Below are positions 1-9,068 of a DNA stretch of 64,000 bases, in pieces. A model generated the notes under the pieces. That model had not been told where the DNA came from, did not search any database, and saw only the letters and a program-made list of their open reading frames with translations. Every line of letters begins with the position of its first letter. Within the stretch, counting starts at the first letter, position 1. The DNA is from Mycteria americana (lineage: Eukaryota > Chordata > Aves > Ciconiiformes > Ciconiidae), in contig NC_134370.1 of the NCBI RefSeq assembly GCF_035582795.1, positions 46,425,501 to 46,489,500 on the forward strand, in the 5' to 3' direction. The translations under genes and the position numbers were made by a program.

Positions 1-111
1 GGTAGGAGCAGTTACCATGACTCTGTGGAAGCAAATGGGCTGGAGACTGTGGCAGACTAAGCAGGCAAGGGGATAAGGAGTAAGCATGCTGAGGAAAGCC
101 CTGAGGGAGCC

Positions 112-115
112 AAAA
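112..115 (-). terminator. Pol III terminator of tRNA-Gln
   Basis: AAAA on the plus strand reads as T4 on the minus strand, 5 bases past the 3' end of tRNA-Gln. A T4 run is the minimal vertebrate Pol III stop. Equivalents are at 14014, 27916, 41743 and 55571. Confidence 0.85.
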
Positions 116-120
116 GGTTG

Positions 121-192
121 AGGTCCCACTGAGATTTGAACTCAGATCGCTGGATTCAGAGTCCAGAGTGCTCACCATTACACCATGGGACC
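121..192 (-). tRNA. TRNAQ-CUG: tRNA-Gln, anticodon CUG
   Basis: This 72-nt cytosolic glutamine tRNA reads CAG codons. On the minus strand it starts GGTCCCA and ends TGGGACC plus discriminator T, a perfect 7-bp acceptor stem. The anticodon stem CTGGA/TCCAG encloses loop CTCTGAA, giving anticodon CUG. The T stem CTGAG/CTCAG is paired; the familiar mammalian gene has CCGAG/CTCGG there, so the C-G to T-A change is compensated. The D loop has GGTGA where mammals have GGTTA. There is no intron and no encoded CCA. It is the only minus-strand tRNA of the unit, so it is transcribed away from the other three. An oligo-T terminator lies 5 bases downstream. Confidence 0.97.
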
Positions 193-749
193 CCCTAGAC
201 ATGTGCTGTCTTACCCCTGTGGCCACCCCAGCTGAGCCATATGCTCCTGGCTGAGCCTGGCCGTCTCTCCATCTCCCAGGTGCAGCCTTCCTCCAGGGCC
301 GCCGGGCACTCTCTGCTCACACAGGGCCTTTCGAGGGAGTGGCAGAGCTCTTTGCACAAGCCTGGCATGCCCTCTCTTACAAGACCCAGGCTGATAACCT
401 GTGAGAACCTTGCTTTCGCCTAATTAGACCTGGTTATGAAGTTTCCACCTTAACCTCTTCAACACTGCACCTCACAGAGTACCTTCATGGCCCAGTGATG
501 GGTCGTTCGATGCTTGCACTTGTGGTCTCTGCTGCTGCCTCCCTTCACCCCCGTGTCGGACAGCCTGCCCGTCTGCCTGTGTAAGTTACTGCCTCTCTCC
601 TGTTTCCCACCTTGTAGCTCATACTAAGCAGCCATTAACCAGATATCCTTACTCTCGGTTGCAGTCCTAGCCGAGCTCCTGAGCTTGCCGAATGAGGCGA
701 ACAAGAGAGAGGGCAGCGGACGAGGTTCAGCAGAGGGAAGGGCCGGCAG
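193..749. other. Spacer between tRNA-Gln and the retroviral fossil
   Basis: I recognise no gene, RNA or repeat here. A 60-codon frame at 241-423 has no family resemblance. Because tRNA-Gln is on the minus strand, this is its upstream side. The same spacer follows each tRNA-Gln in copies 2-5. Confidence 0.6.
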
Positions 750-1840
750 AAGGTGCCTGATGCTGATGCTCACACGATCAGTGCTTGTGGAAGCGTATGT
801 AAGGAATAGGCTCGTGCTACGTCTATACATCTTTCCACTGAAGTCTGTCACTGCGTGAAACCAGGAGACTGGGTCTACGTTAAGGTATACTAGAGAAAAC
901 ATGCACTTCAGCTGCGCTGGAAGGGACCTTAGCAGGTACTGGTGATTACCAATATGGTGGTGAAGTGCAAGGGCCTGCTCAACCGGATCCGTGTTTCCCA
1001 GTGTAAAACGGTCACACCAGCTTCAGACACAAAACAGTGTGTCACCTGTCACAGCAGAGCTGAATGATCTACATGAGCTTCCTCTGCTCAAAAGTCAACA
1101 GAACAACAACCTACAACCCTGCAAATAGACTTTGATGATATCAAAGTGATTGATATCACCTGAACCTGTCAATTGTTTTTGGAAATTGTAGCTTTGCTCT
1201 GGGATTTTACATTTGAATTTATATTATTACTGGTCGTATACTAACCCGTAAGAATTATTCTATGATACGGCCTTAGGTAATGAAGGAGTATGAGGAATAT
1301 GTGGCTCTAAGACCCATAAGATACTGCCTGTTAATTGGACTGGCACTGGTACATAAGGATGGTTGGGTTTTTTTCCCGGCATCTCAATGCTTCCAGACCT
1401 CTTCCGGAGTGACAGACACAACTTACCCCAAAGCACTTACCAAGCAAAGTACAAAATGCTCTGTGCAACAGCCACTTGTTATTTGACAAACTGGCTTCCG
1501 CCAGTTTGCACAAACTTTCCTCCCCTGGCTAGGCGTATCAGAATTAGAAAGGGCTGTTGTAAACATATCTGCTGTAACAGAAGACATGGGTAATGCTATG
1601 GTTAACACTATTTCAGCCTTACAGTTAGAGGTAGAACAAGAATCTCAGGTAGCCCTGCAAAACAGCACGGCGTTGGATTATGTACTTGTCGCTCAAGGAA
1701 GTGTACGTGTATTAGTTAACACCACTTGCCGTACATACGCAGACCAAGATCAGAGAATAGAAATGGACATACATAAAACTCGAGGTGAACTTCAGACACT
1801 GCATGATATACCTGGAGAAATAAACCCCTTTTGACTGGTG
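750..1840 (+). mobile_element. Endogenous retrovirus fossil: pol end and env TM part
   Basis: This is an old, broken retroviral piece. The left part resembles the C-terminal end of a retroviral integrase, with a recognisable PGDWVYVK motif. The right part, about 1490-1840, resembles the ectodomain of an env transmembrane subunit, with a LQNSTALDYVL stretch of the heptad/immunosuppressive type followed by the NTTC region. The family is best described as class I (gamma-like) or a related avian env lineage. No LTR was recognised with confidence. It has several breaks and is not intact. It predates the array, since each unit carries it at the same place almost unchanged. Confidence 0.75.
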
Positions 1841-3853
1841 GGAATGACTCCCAAACATAGAAGGATGGTGAGGAAAAACTGCTTAAGGTAGCATTGAAGT
1901 ATATTTTGTTGAGACTATTAACTTTGGTGGTTGTGTATATATTTGGTTCAGCTGATCTTACGTTGTAGCAAATTGGTAGGAACAAGGCATGGCTCAAGCA
2001 GAGGCCAGAACAATGATGCTGAATATATTAGAGGGTAAGGAAGAAGAAAAGGAAGAAGTGCTTGGACTAATGACTACAAATTATCATAAAATCTAGAGGC
2101 CAGAACAGGTGATGGGACAGTCCGGCCCACGTGGTGATTGATCCTGGGCTCCCAGGAGTCTGCGGCCCTCCTACCATTGTCAGGATCTTTAAGAGAAAGA
2201 TGGTATGAGAGTAGAAGTCTCGGAAAGTCTCATAGGCCCTTGCAGGCCTCAATAGTTTAAAAAAACCCATTTTCAGCTAATGGTCTTGCCAGTCAGCACA
2301 ATCTACTTTACAACGGAGTGGATTATTTGTAAGAGGACGCACTGTCTAGAGCGTCCTTTTCTGAAGGTGCCTGAAAATGAGCTGTAAACAAAAGAAGGAG
2401 GGAGCGAAGGGAAGCGAGGTGAAACGAATTTTTTTGGAAATGGAAATAGATAGGAAGCATCAGGAGAAAGTTTAATCCCTTGCAATGATTTCTGTGAGTA
2501 ATTACTACTCACAAAAGCCGCGGGGGGATGATCGGTAAATTCAAATTGCAGCTGCTCAGCAATGGTAAATTGTGACCAACAAATGATCTGGCATGGAGGG
2601 CAAGAAGGCCTAACTGCAGAACTGGCTGGGTGCAGGAATGCTAGAGACAGAAGGACTCCCTGCAAGGGAGTGAAGTTTCCCTTGCTGATGAGATAAGGAT
2701 TATGGCAATGTTGTCCTGTAGGAATCCTGGAACGCGAGCGCTCAGGGGCCACCTTTGATCAGCCAGGGGATGCACCCAATGCCAGGCTGAGGTGGCTGAT
2801 AGCGACGCTCACATGATCGGTGCTGGTGCAACTGTATATGAGGAAACGGCTCGTGCTGCATGTTTGCAGACTCCATGTAGAAACTCTTATGGAGGTAGGA
2901 CTCTGTCCAAAGCATTGCTCACTAAATCTTTATATTTAAGTGCAAACGTATGTTTAATTCACCTCAAGGGGTGCAATAAAAATTCCCCAACAACAGACAT
3001 TGCCAGATGCACCACCTCCACGCTGACTCCTTTAAAACCACTTTCCAAATATTCGTGCTCCAGAGTAAAAAGGGAACCAGAGCTGCCTCCGCCTAGTGAG
3101 GAAAATGAAGACTTTTGCAGATCATTTGGCTTTCTGGTTCCTGCTCAGGCACTGGACGTCCCTTGCCAGTGCTGGCAAAAAGATCTAGACATACCTATTC
3201 CACCAAAACAAACTCTCTCCTGTCTCCCACCAAGTCACCCCACGACCTCCCATTTATTCTCCCTTTGCGCCTCCTCACTTCTCCTCAGCCAGACTCCACC
3301 TTGCCTTTCCCATGTATCTCTCCCACTCTTACAAGCCATTCCCCCTACGCACCAACAACCTGCATGGCAGTCGTGGTCTTTCTTCAAGGACGTAGACACC
3401 ACCCTACGTCCCCAAGAGGCTGGAGGTGCTGCCTGGAGGCCACCGTCTTCCCTGCAGGAGTGTCCTCACCATAGTGCTCACATCAGGCTTGGAGTCCCCC
3501 TCTGACAAATTTGAGAAGCAACCACCTCACAACTACCACCATCCCTGGTTGCCTCCACACAGGTGCCTTCCCTTCTTCCCTGGAAGCAGATGAGATGCCA
3601 GCTGGGGAGTGAAACCACCCCCACATGGCAGGATATCCCAGACGCCCAGCTGAGGACAAGGCAGTGGAGCTGCAGCTGTAGCTCCTGGGGTTACGCCTCT
3701 CAAGGCCTCTGGAAGCCTGCGGCCAGGTGCCTGTCATGCTCAGCGCAGATCCCAACTGCAGGGCTTCCAGTGGAACAGTGCCTTGAAACTCCCAGGGAGG
3801 CAGGTGTCATTGCAGAGGGCGTGTGATCAGCAGGGCAGAGAGGGCTGGAGCAG
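1841..3853. other. Spacer between retroviral fossil and tRNA-Ser
   Basis: This is 2 kb with no recognised gene. It contains a perfect 8-bp hairpin at 2493-2513 (TGTGAGTA stem, 5-base loop) and, at 2792-2861, a 70-bp stretch about 77% identical to 753-822 at the left edge of the fossil. The longest open frame of the unit (237 codons, 2792-3505) runs through it, but its protein is low-complexity and Ser/Pro/Leu-rich after residue 140 and I recognise no domain. Part of the region may be further old element debris. Confidence 0.55.
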
Positions 3854-3935
3854 GTAGTTGTGGCCGAGTGGTGAAGGCGATGGACTAGAAATCCATTGGG
3901 GTTTCCCCGCGCAGGTTCGAATCCTGCCAACTACG
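3854..3935 (+). tRNA. TRNAS-AGA: tRNA-Ser, anticodon AGA
   Basis: This 82-nt class II tRNA decodes UCU, and UCC/UCA once A34 is deaminated to inosine. The acceptor stem GTAGTTG/CAACTAC is perfect, with discriminator G, the serine identity base. The anticodon loop is CTAGAAA. The long variable arm, a GGGG/CCCC stem with a TTT loop, is the main recognition element for seryl-tRNA synthetase. The T arm GCAGG-TTCGAAT-CCTGC supplies a canonical B box. The mammalian gene has GTAGTCG/CGACTAC, so the sixth acceptor pair shows a compensated C-G to T-A change. The D loop has GGTGA instead of GGTTA, as in the neighbouring tRNA-Gln. The T4 terminator is 13 bases downstream. Confidence 0.97.
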
Positions 3936-5454
3936 GGGCACAGTCCCCTTTTGGGCTCCCTGCAATTGACCCCGCTGCAGCTGTGGGACTCGGCCCCGCA
4001 GAGCCCAGGGACACAGCAAAACCCCCTGGCGGTCCACGCCTCCCCCAAGAAATGCCTGGATGGATGGGAAATCTTGCTCCCATTTACAAGGTGAGGAAGT
4101 GAGGGGAAGAGAAAGGGCCAGCACTGAACGTGAGCCATGAAAGAGGTCCTTCTGCGCACACGTGGCCCTCATTGCTAGTGATGATAGCCCGCCTGGATGG
4201 TGCAGCATCTTAAGGAAGAAGGAAACCCTGAGAGGATTTCCCTGAGAGGGCCCATGTGGAGAGGCCAGAGAAAAAGAAGGTGATAAAAGCCCATTGCTAG
4301 CGAGTGCATGGTTTGTCCCCCGCAGCCATGCCACTGAAAGCGGGGGATGCGAATGGCAAGATGCTAACTGCAATACAGCTTGCTTAGACGAACAAATGCT
4401 ACGTGAGACGATGAACTTTTAACCTCAGAGCTGACATGACCTGAAGACCCAGCCTAAACTGCCTCTCACCTGCTGAGAACACACAATACTGACGATAAAA
4501 AGAATAGGAGATTTGCCTTAGGAAGCTAGGCGTATAAGCACGGCCTCGGTGCATAATCAGATTCCCCTGATTGGTTATGCGTGCTCACATCTGCACACCC
4601 AGCCCTCTCTGTCCTGCCTTTGCTCTGTCTCCTCTGCCTGGCTCGGCATGCTCTGGCATGTGGATGGTACAGAGAACCAGCAGACACACGCACAAAGGCG
4701 CAGGCATCAGCACTGCCACCCCATCCCTCGCCCTCACCAACAGGCTCTACCAGCTCAGCCTGACCAGAGCATTTCTGGGACCCCTGGCGGCGTCTAAGGC
4801 TGGCCACCACCCAGTCCAGCTGGGCTGACCCTGTCCTGGGGAGGCTGGGCGCCACCTCCAGCCCCAGCAGTGTTGGGCAGGTCAGGCACAGAGAGGGCGG
4901 GGTTTCCCTGACTCCCTGCAAGGCTGTGTGGTGAGAGAGGCAGCCCTCTGCTGTCCCAGAGCAGCAAGGGCAGGGCTGCGCCAGGAGGGAGGACAAGCCG
5001 GGAGCTGTAGAGTAGCGCAGCACCACGCAGACCGAGCAAGGCACTCGCAGACAGGCATAGTGCTGCAGCCCCCAGGGAGCTGGGTTTCTGGGCAGGGTTG
5101 CAGCCCTCGTGACCTCACTGGGGAGCAGCTCCTCTTCTTCGCCCCGCAAAGCAGTGAGGCTGCCCCCCCGCACTGGGGTTTCCTTCAGCGCCTGCAGAGC
5201 CCGCTTGGGTGGTCAAAGAGAAAGTCCCCGCCCAGGGTTATGGGCGGGAGATGTGGGCAGAAGGGCAAAGCAAGGCCCTTGTGCTTCCCACCCCAGGCCC
5301 ACTGCCACTGAGCTTCCCAGGGAGACGTTTTTCCTGCCTGGTCGTGGGCGCAGGTAAGAGGAAGGGAAAGCGGCGTGAGCACAAGCGCTGGTGCTGGCAG
5401 TGCCAGGGAGGGTCAGGCAGGGCTGTGGGAGGCCTCAGCGAAGGTGCTGGGGGG
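3936..5454. other. GC-rich spacer between tRNA-Ser and initiator tRNA-Met
   Basis: No gene was recognised. A perfect palindrome at 5227-5248 has stem CCCGCCCA and a 6-base loop; each arm contains a GC box of the Sp1 type. A short segment at 5297-5353 is bounded by a pyrimidine tract with CAG and by a strong GCAG/GTAAGA donor-like site, so a small exon is possible but not shown. Confidence 0.5.
3949..3952 (+). terminator. Pol III terminator of tRNA-Ser
   Basis: This T4 run, flanked by C and G, lies 13 bases past the gene and is the first such run downstream. Equivalents start at 17851, 31753, 45580 and 59408. Confidence 0.85.
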
Positions 5455-5526
5455 AGCAGAGTGGCGCAGCGGAAGCGTGCTGGGCCCATAACCCAGAGGT
5501 CGATGGATCGAAACCATCCTCTGCTA
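5455..5526 (+). tRNA. TRNAM-CAU: initiator tRNA-Met, anticodon CAU
   Basis: This 72-nt initiator tRNA is delivered by eIF2 to the 40S subunit to start translation. The initiator hallmarks are visible. The acceptor stem opens with A1 paired to U72 (AGCAGAG/CTCTGCT). Three G-C pairs stack at the base of the anticodon stem (CTGGG-CCCATAA-CCCAG). The T loop begins with A54 (GATGG-ATCGAAA-CCATC) instead of TTC. From memory it matches the vertebrate initiator sequence throughout, unlike the other three genes of the unit, which carry compensated changes. There is no intron or encoded CCA. A T5 terminator starts 6 bases downstream. A short GC-box palindrome lies about 210 bp upstream. Confidence 0.98.
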
Positions 5527-7079
5527 AGTGCTTTTTGTTCCTGCTCCTGACAACCGCTGCCTCTCCCTTGCATCTTACAGCATCTTACACCTGCACTGCT
5601 GCGCTCCTGCTCCCTGGGCACCCCACGCCCACGGCTCTCCCACTCCCTCAGCCCCTTCTCTCTGCCACTGCCACCTTCTCCTTTGCTTTCTTAGCAGCCA
5701 GCACTCCCAAAGTGACCCTCAGCAAGGCAGGCTGGGGTGGGTGTGGAGCAGCAGGCAGAGCACAGCACAGAGCTCCCCCCCCCGCGAGGCAGTGGGCGTC
5801 CTGGGGGGACAGGCGTTTCTCCCTTCCCATCAGGCAGCTCAATCCCCAACTTCCCAGCCACAAGCGAGGACCTCCAGGGCTCTGCGGGTAGGGAGGAGGA
5901 CAAGCCTGGTACTCGTTTGGGAAACACCAATGGGATTGACTCAACCACCTGGGGGCTTTCTCTGTCCTAGTCTGTTTGCTGCTGTGCCCACTTGTAGGTC
6001 CAGCCAGGGGCAGGGCCAAGCAGGTATTCCCAATGGGCACTGTATTGGCTTATACGTGGCTAGGGGTTGGTAGTGGAGGGGAGAGGGGGTGCTGCAGGGT
6101 GGCCTCTGTGAGAAGAGGTAAGGGGCTGCCCTGTGCCAGACACAGCCAGTTCCATCTCCACAGTGGACCCACCGCACGACACAGCTGAGCCAGCAGCAAA
6201 GTTTGTGGCGCCTCTGTGAAAACATATTCCAGAAAGGGCAGAAGACGCTGGGCAGAGAGAGGAGGAAGGAGCAAAAAGAGTGGGGAAGAGCAGAGGGAAG
6301 ACGCATTCCCCCTGCACCGCTTGGGCAGGTAAGGGAGTCTGGCGTGAAGGAGTTTACTCTGCGTGAAGGAGTTGAGCCTGGGACAGGGGAGAGGAAAGGC
6401 GGTGGTTTATGTTCGTCTTTCTGTTTCTCACTACGTGAAGCCGTTTTAATCGGCAAAAAAATTAATTTTCCCCAAGTCAAGCCTGATTTGCCCACAACAG
6501 TTTTTGCCAAGCCACGTCCTTGTGTTTATCTTGACCCATGAGATTTCTTATACTGTTTTCAGTGCTCCGCATCCCCCTGAGGGTGGGGAAAGGAGGGAGC
6601 AGCTGGGGGGGTGTTTGGCTGTTAGGTAGGCTTGCACCACCACAGGTACATACACACGAGCGCACGTACACTTGCGTAGTACCTGCACAGCTGGCACACG
6701 TATGAACGCGGGTGGCGAGCGGCACCATTACCAGCACCCCGAAAAGCAGCACCAGCACTCACACAAGCGTGAGCGACACAGATGGCCCAACCCCGTTCTT
6801 TCCCTCCGGCTGCTCAGGACTGGAGATCAGTACTGGACACACACACCCCCTCCCTCCCACATGCACAGCAGCAGGTCCCTTGAACCCTGGGCCGTACCAT
6901 AGGTCTGCGCAGAGTCCGTGCGCGGAGCTCAGTCCTGGTGTGTCCAGTGTCCTGCTCCAACCCTGGGCAGTCCCTGCTGCTGATCTCCCCTAGTCGGCAG
7001 CTAGTGCAGCTTGAGATCTCACACACAGAGAAGAATGCACACATCCCAGCAGCTTGAGGTCGTGTGTACAGGGAAGGAG
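5527..7079. other. Spacer between initiator tRNA-Met and the minisatellite
   Basis: No gene was recognised with confidence. Small repeats include a doubled GCATCTTACA at about 5570-5589, a C9 run at 5775-5783, and a doubled GCGTGAAGGAGTT motif near 6343-6375. The segment 6164-6328 is 165 nt, open in one frame, and has an acceptor-like CCACAG before it and CAG/GTAAGG after it. It looks exon-like but matches nothing I know. Confidence 0.5.
5532..5536 (+). terminator. Pol III terminator of initiator tRNA-Met
   Basis: This T5 run starts 6 bases past the gene. It is the longest of the four terminators of the unit, so read-through should be least here. Equivalents start at 19434, 33336, 47163 and 60991. 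Confidence 0.88.
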
Positions 7080-7246
7080 GAGGCAGGCCAGTCTCTCATG
7101 TGGAGGAGCAGGAGGCAGGCGAGTCTCTCGTGTGGAGGAGCAGGAGGCAAACAAGTTTGTGAAGTGGGAGAGGAGGAGGCAGGCGAGACTGGGAAACGGA
7201 GGAGCAGCAGGCAGGCCAGGCTCTGGGCTGGAGGAGCAGGAGGCAG
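7080..7246. repeat. 32-bp minisatellite upstream of tRNA-Gly
   Basis: There are five imperfect 32-bp repeats plus 7 bases (phase starting GAGGCAGGC and ending GGAGGAGCAG). The first two differ at only two positions; the third is the most diverged. It ends 14 bp before tRNA-Gly. It is purine-rich on the plus strand. Confidence 0.9.
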
Positions 7247-7260
7247 CACTGCATACAGGT

Positions 7261-7332
7261 GCGTTGGTGGTATAGTGGTGAGCATAGCTGCCTTCCAAGC
7301 AGTTGACCCAGGTTCGATTCCTGGCCAACGCA
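7261..7332 (+). tRNA. TRNAG-UCC: tRNA-Gly, anticodon UCC
   Basis: This 72-nt glycine tRNA decodes GGA and GGG. The acceptor stem GCGTTGG/CCAACGC is perfect, with discriminator A. The anticodon stem GCTGC/GCAGT has one G-T wobble and encloses loop CTTCCAA, giving UCC. The T arm CCAGG-TTCGATT-CCTGG is fully paired; the mammalian gene has CCGGG/CCCGG, so this is another compensated change. The A-box region GGTGGTATAGTGG and the B box are intact, and there is no intron or CCA. It sits 14 bp after a 32-bp minisatellite that is repeated in every unit. It is the last tRNA before a tRNA-free stretch of 6.7 kb. The T4 terminator starts 8 bases downstream. Confidence 0.97.
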
Positions 7333-8261
7333 GACAAGCTTTTCTTCAGCCCGGCTCCAGGGTGCCTTGCATCTGCTGCAGGCAGCCTCTCCTGACTGGT
7401 GTGATCAGAGCAGCACAGAGGCCCCCTAACCCTGGGCGAGAGAGGCACCGGCCCGTGCCCCGTCCTGTCCCTCTCCTCCCTCCAAGGATGCCTCTACTTC
7501 CTCTAGCCAGGGTCTCTCTCTTCATCCCTGGTGCTCCCTGGTTTCTCTGCCAGGGACCCCAGATGGTACAGTGCTGATACAGTGTACAGCTGTAAGGGCC
7601 CCGGCTGGCTGGCTGGCTTTCGGATGAGATCAGTGCTTTCTGCCAGCTGTGGGGGCTCCAGGCTGGGCTCCTCGCTGTGGTGCTGGTCTGGCCCAGAGCT
7701 GGACCTGCTGCTGCTGCTGCCCGTTGCACCTGGCAAGAAAAGCATGATGCTGTGGCAAGGTACAGATGCCTAGGTGGTGGTCAAGGAACACACTGTGCTT
7801 CATGAGGCCAGGCGTGCAATTCGGGGGCGGTAGGAGGAGACCTGTTCTTCATGTAATGTCTCAAAAACCTGTCTGTCTGATCTGAAGTAAAAATGGAGTG
7901 AATTTGCTCTCCATCCTCCGCCATCTTTTCCCTCTATCCAGTGCTGACTGGTCAAACGTGGGGTTTCATCCCCTTCAGAGGGGATGCTGGTATGCACAAT
8001 GCCTGTGTTCAGAGCACAGCGTTATTTCCTCTACAGCACTCTTGCCTGACAACAGATCCTGGTACAGATTGTAACTTGGTTTGAAATCCTCTAACAAACA
8101 AGAGCTCACGTCTCAGAGACCCTGTGTCTCCAGCACACGTGCAGAGCCGCTGGCCTACCCTGTTCAGGCTCCAGCATTGCAGAGGCATCCTGAAGTTTAC
8201 TGGAATTGGGTGTAACGATGTTCCTGGTAACTGAGAACTGAGACACCCTCATTTGTCTTGC
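7333..8261. other. Spacer after tRNA-Gly
   Basis: No gene was recognised. A (CTG)5 run lies at 7705-7719. The stretch begins the tRNA-free part of the unit. Confidence 0.55.
7340..7343 (+). terminator. Pol III terminator of tRNA-Gly
   Basis: This T4 run starts 8 bases past the gene. A TTC follows directly and could act as a weak backup. Equivalents start at 21242, 35144, 48971 and 62799. Confidence 0.85.
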
Positions 8262-8772
8262 AGCTTATGGCCGGTGGGCCAAGGGAAACACAAGGAGCCT
8301 CTCTCAACTAGACTCTCAACCTGAAGGGGGCAGAGCTTCTCAAGCGACTGATTCCAGGGTTGCTTAAAGCAACAAAAGCAATGTTCTTCACTATGCTGAG
8401 AGTCAAAACACCAGTCCGGACGGTGGGGTTGTATGCAGGGTTTGGGTTAGTGCAGAAATTACAGGCTGTCACTGGCAATGCTACAAGCAGGTGGAGTTAC
8501 AAAGAGGGTCACCATTATTGCGCGTGCTCTCTTCCCTACTGAAATGCCCACCCTAAGCCCATCTTGCAGTCACACTGCTTACGTCCAGACCTGACAAGCA
8601 GCGCTTTCCTCCTTTCCGCTCCATATTCATCCCCTGGAGTTTTTTCCCACAACTTCTCTGAAAGAGAGAAGTGCCATGACTGTTTTTCATATATGAAGTT
8701 TGCCAATAACAGTTCAGAGACTGAGAAGTTAACTCAAAAGCTCTGTATTAACGTTCACGTCTGAACAGTTGT
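8262..8772. repeat. Dispersed repeat A, left member (A1)
   Basis: This 511-bp segment matches 12221-12645 in the same orientation at roughly 85-88% identity by eye. Both start AGCTTATGGCC and end near CGTCTGAACAG. A1 has about 108 extra bases (about 8638-8745) that A2 lacks, and A2 has a small insertion near 12423. The identity of the repeat is unknown. It is much more diverged than unit-to-unit copies, so the duplication is older than the array. The CR1 fragment begins directly at its right edge. Confidence 0.85.
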
Positions 8773-9068
8773 CTGAAAAACCTCCCTGGGAAACTGGTTC
8801 CCTCCTGTGACCATCCTCACAGCAAAATAGGGTTACCGCGTGTGACATTCCTTGTATTTCCACCTCTGCCCTTTGCTTCTTGCCCTCTCACTGTGCACCG
8901 GTGACAAGAGGATGGCTCTCTCTTCTTTACTCCGCCTGTTCTCCCTTCTGCCCCAGGTGTTCGGAGACACACAGGAGGTGCCCCCTCAGCCCTTCCCTTC
9001 CCCAGGCTAACCAACCCCAGCTCTCCCAGCCTGTCCTTGTATGACAGATGAGCCAAGTCCTTAATCAC
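8773..9068 (-). mobile_element. CR1-type LINE fragment, 3' end of reverse transcriptase ORF
   Basis: On the minus strand the first codons read LAHLSYKDRLGELGLVSLGK, the well-known C-terminal motif of CR1 reverse transcriptase proteins (consensus LSYEDRLRELGLFSLEKRR). Further along, the DNA still resembles the CR1 stretch that reads TTTACTGTGAGGGTGGTGAG followed by a CCCAGGGAGGTT-like block, but in shifted frames. It is a short, 5'-truncated, mutated copy of about 0.3 kb. The terminal 3' microsatellite of CR1 was not found. CR1 is the dominant LINE of birds and common in other sauropsids, which supports the host assignment. Confidence 0.85.

Noticed and set aside
1487-1508. Perfect 9-bp hairpin with a 4-base loop
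   Set aside because: It lies inside the retroviral fossil and is best explained as old element sequence, with no sign of a separate function.
2303-2752. 149-codon minus-strand frame
   Set aside because: No motif recognised; it lies in the spacer next to the retroviral fossil and may be element debris.
2792-3505. 237-codon open frame, the longest in the unit
   Set aside because: No recognisable domain, low-complexity Ser/Pro/Leu-rich second half, and no promoter or splice context. Preservation between units is explained by DNA-level homogenisation.
3700-3930. Frame beginning MAGFEPARG on the minus strand
   Set aside because: This is the antisense translation of tRNA-Ser, a known annotation artefact. 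Similar artefacts overlie the Gln, iMet and Gly genes.
4928-5311. 127-codon frame upstream of iMet
   Set aside because: In copy 5 the change at 60645 creates a stop and cuts it to 86 codons, which argues against coding constraint.
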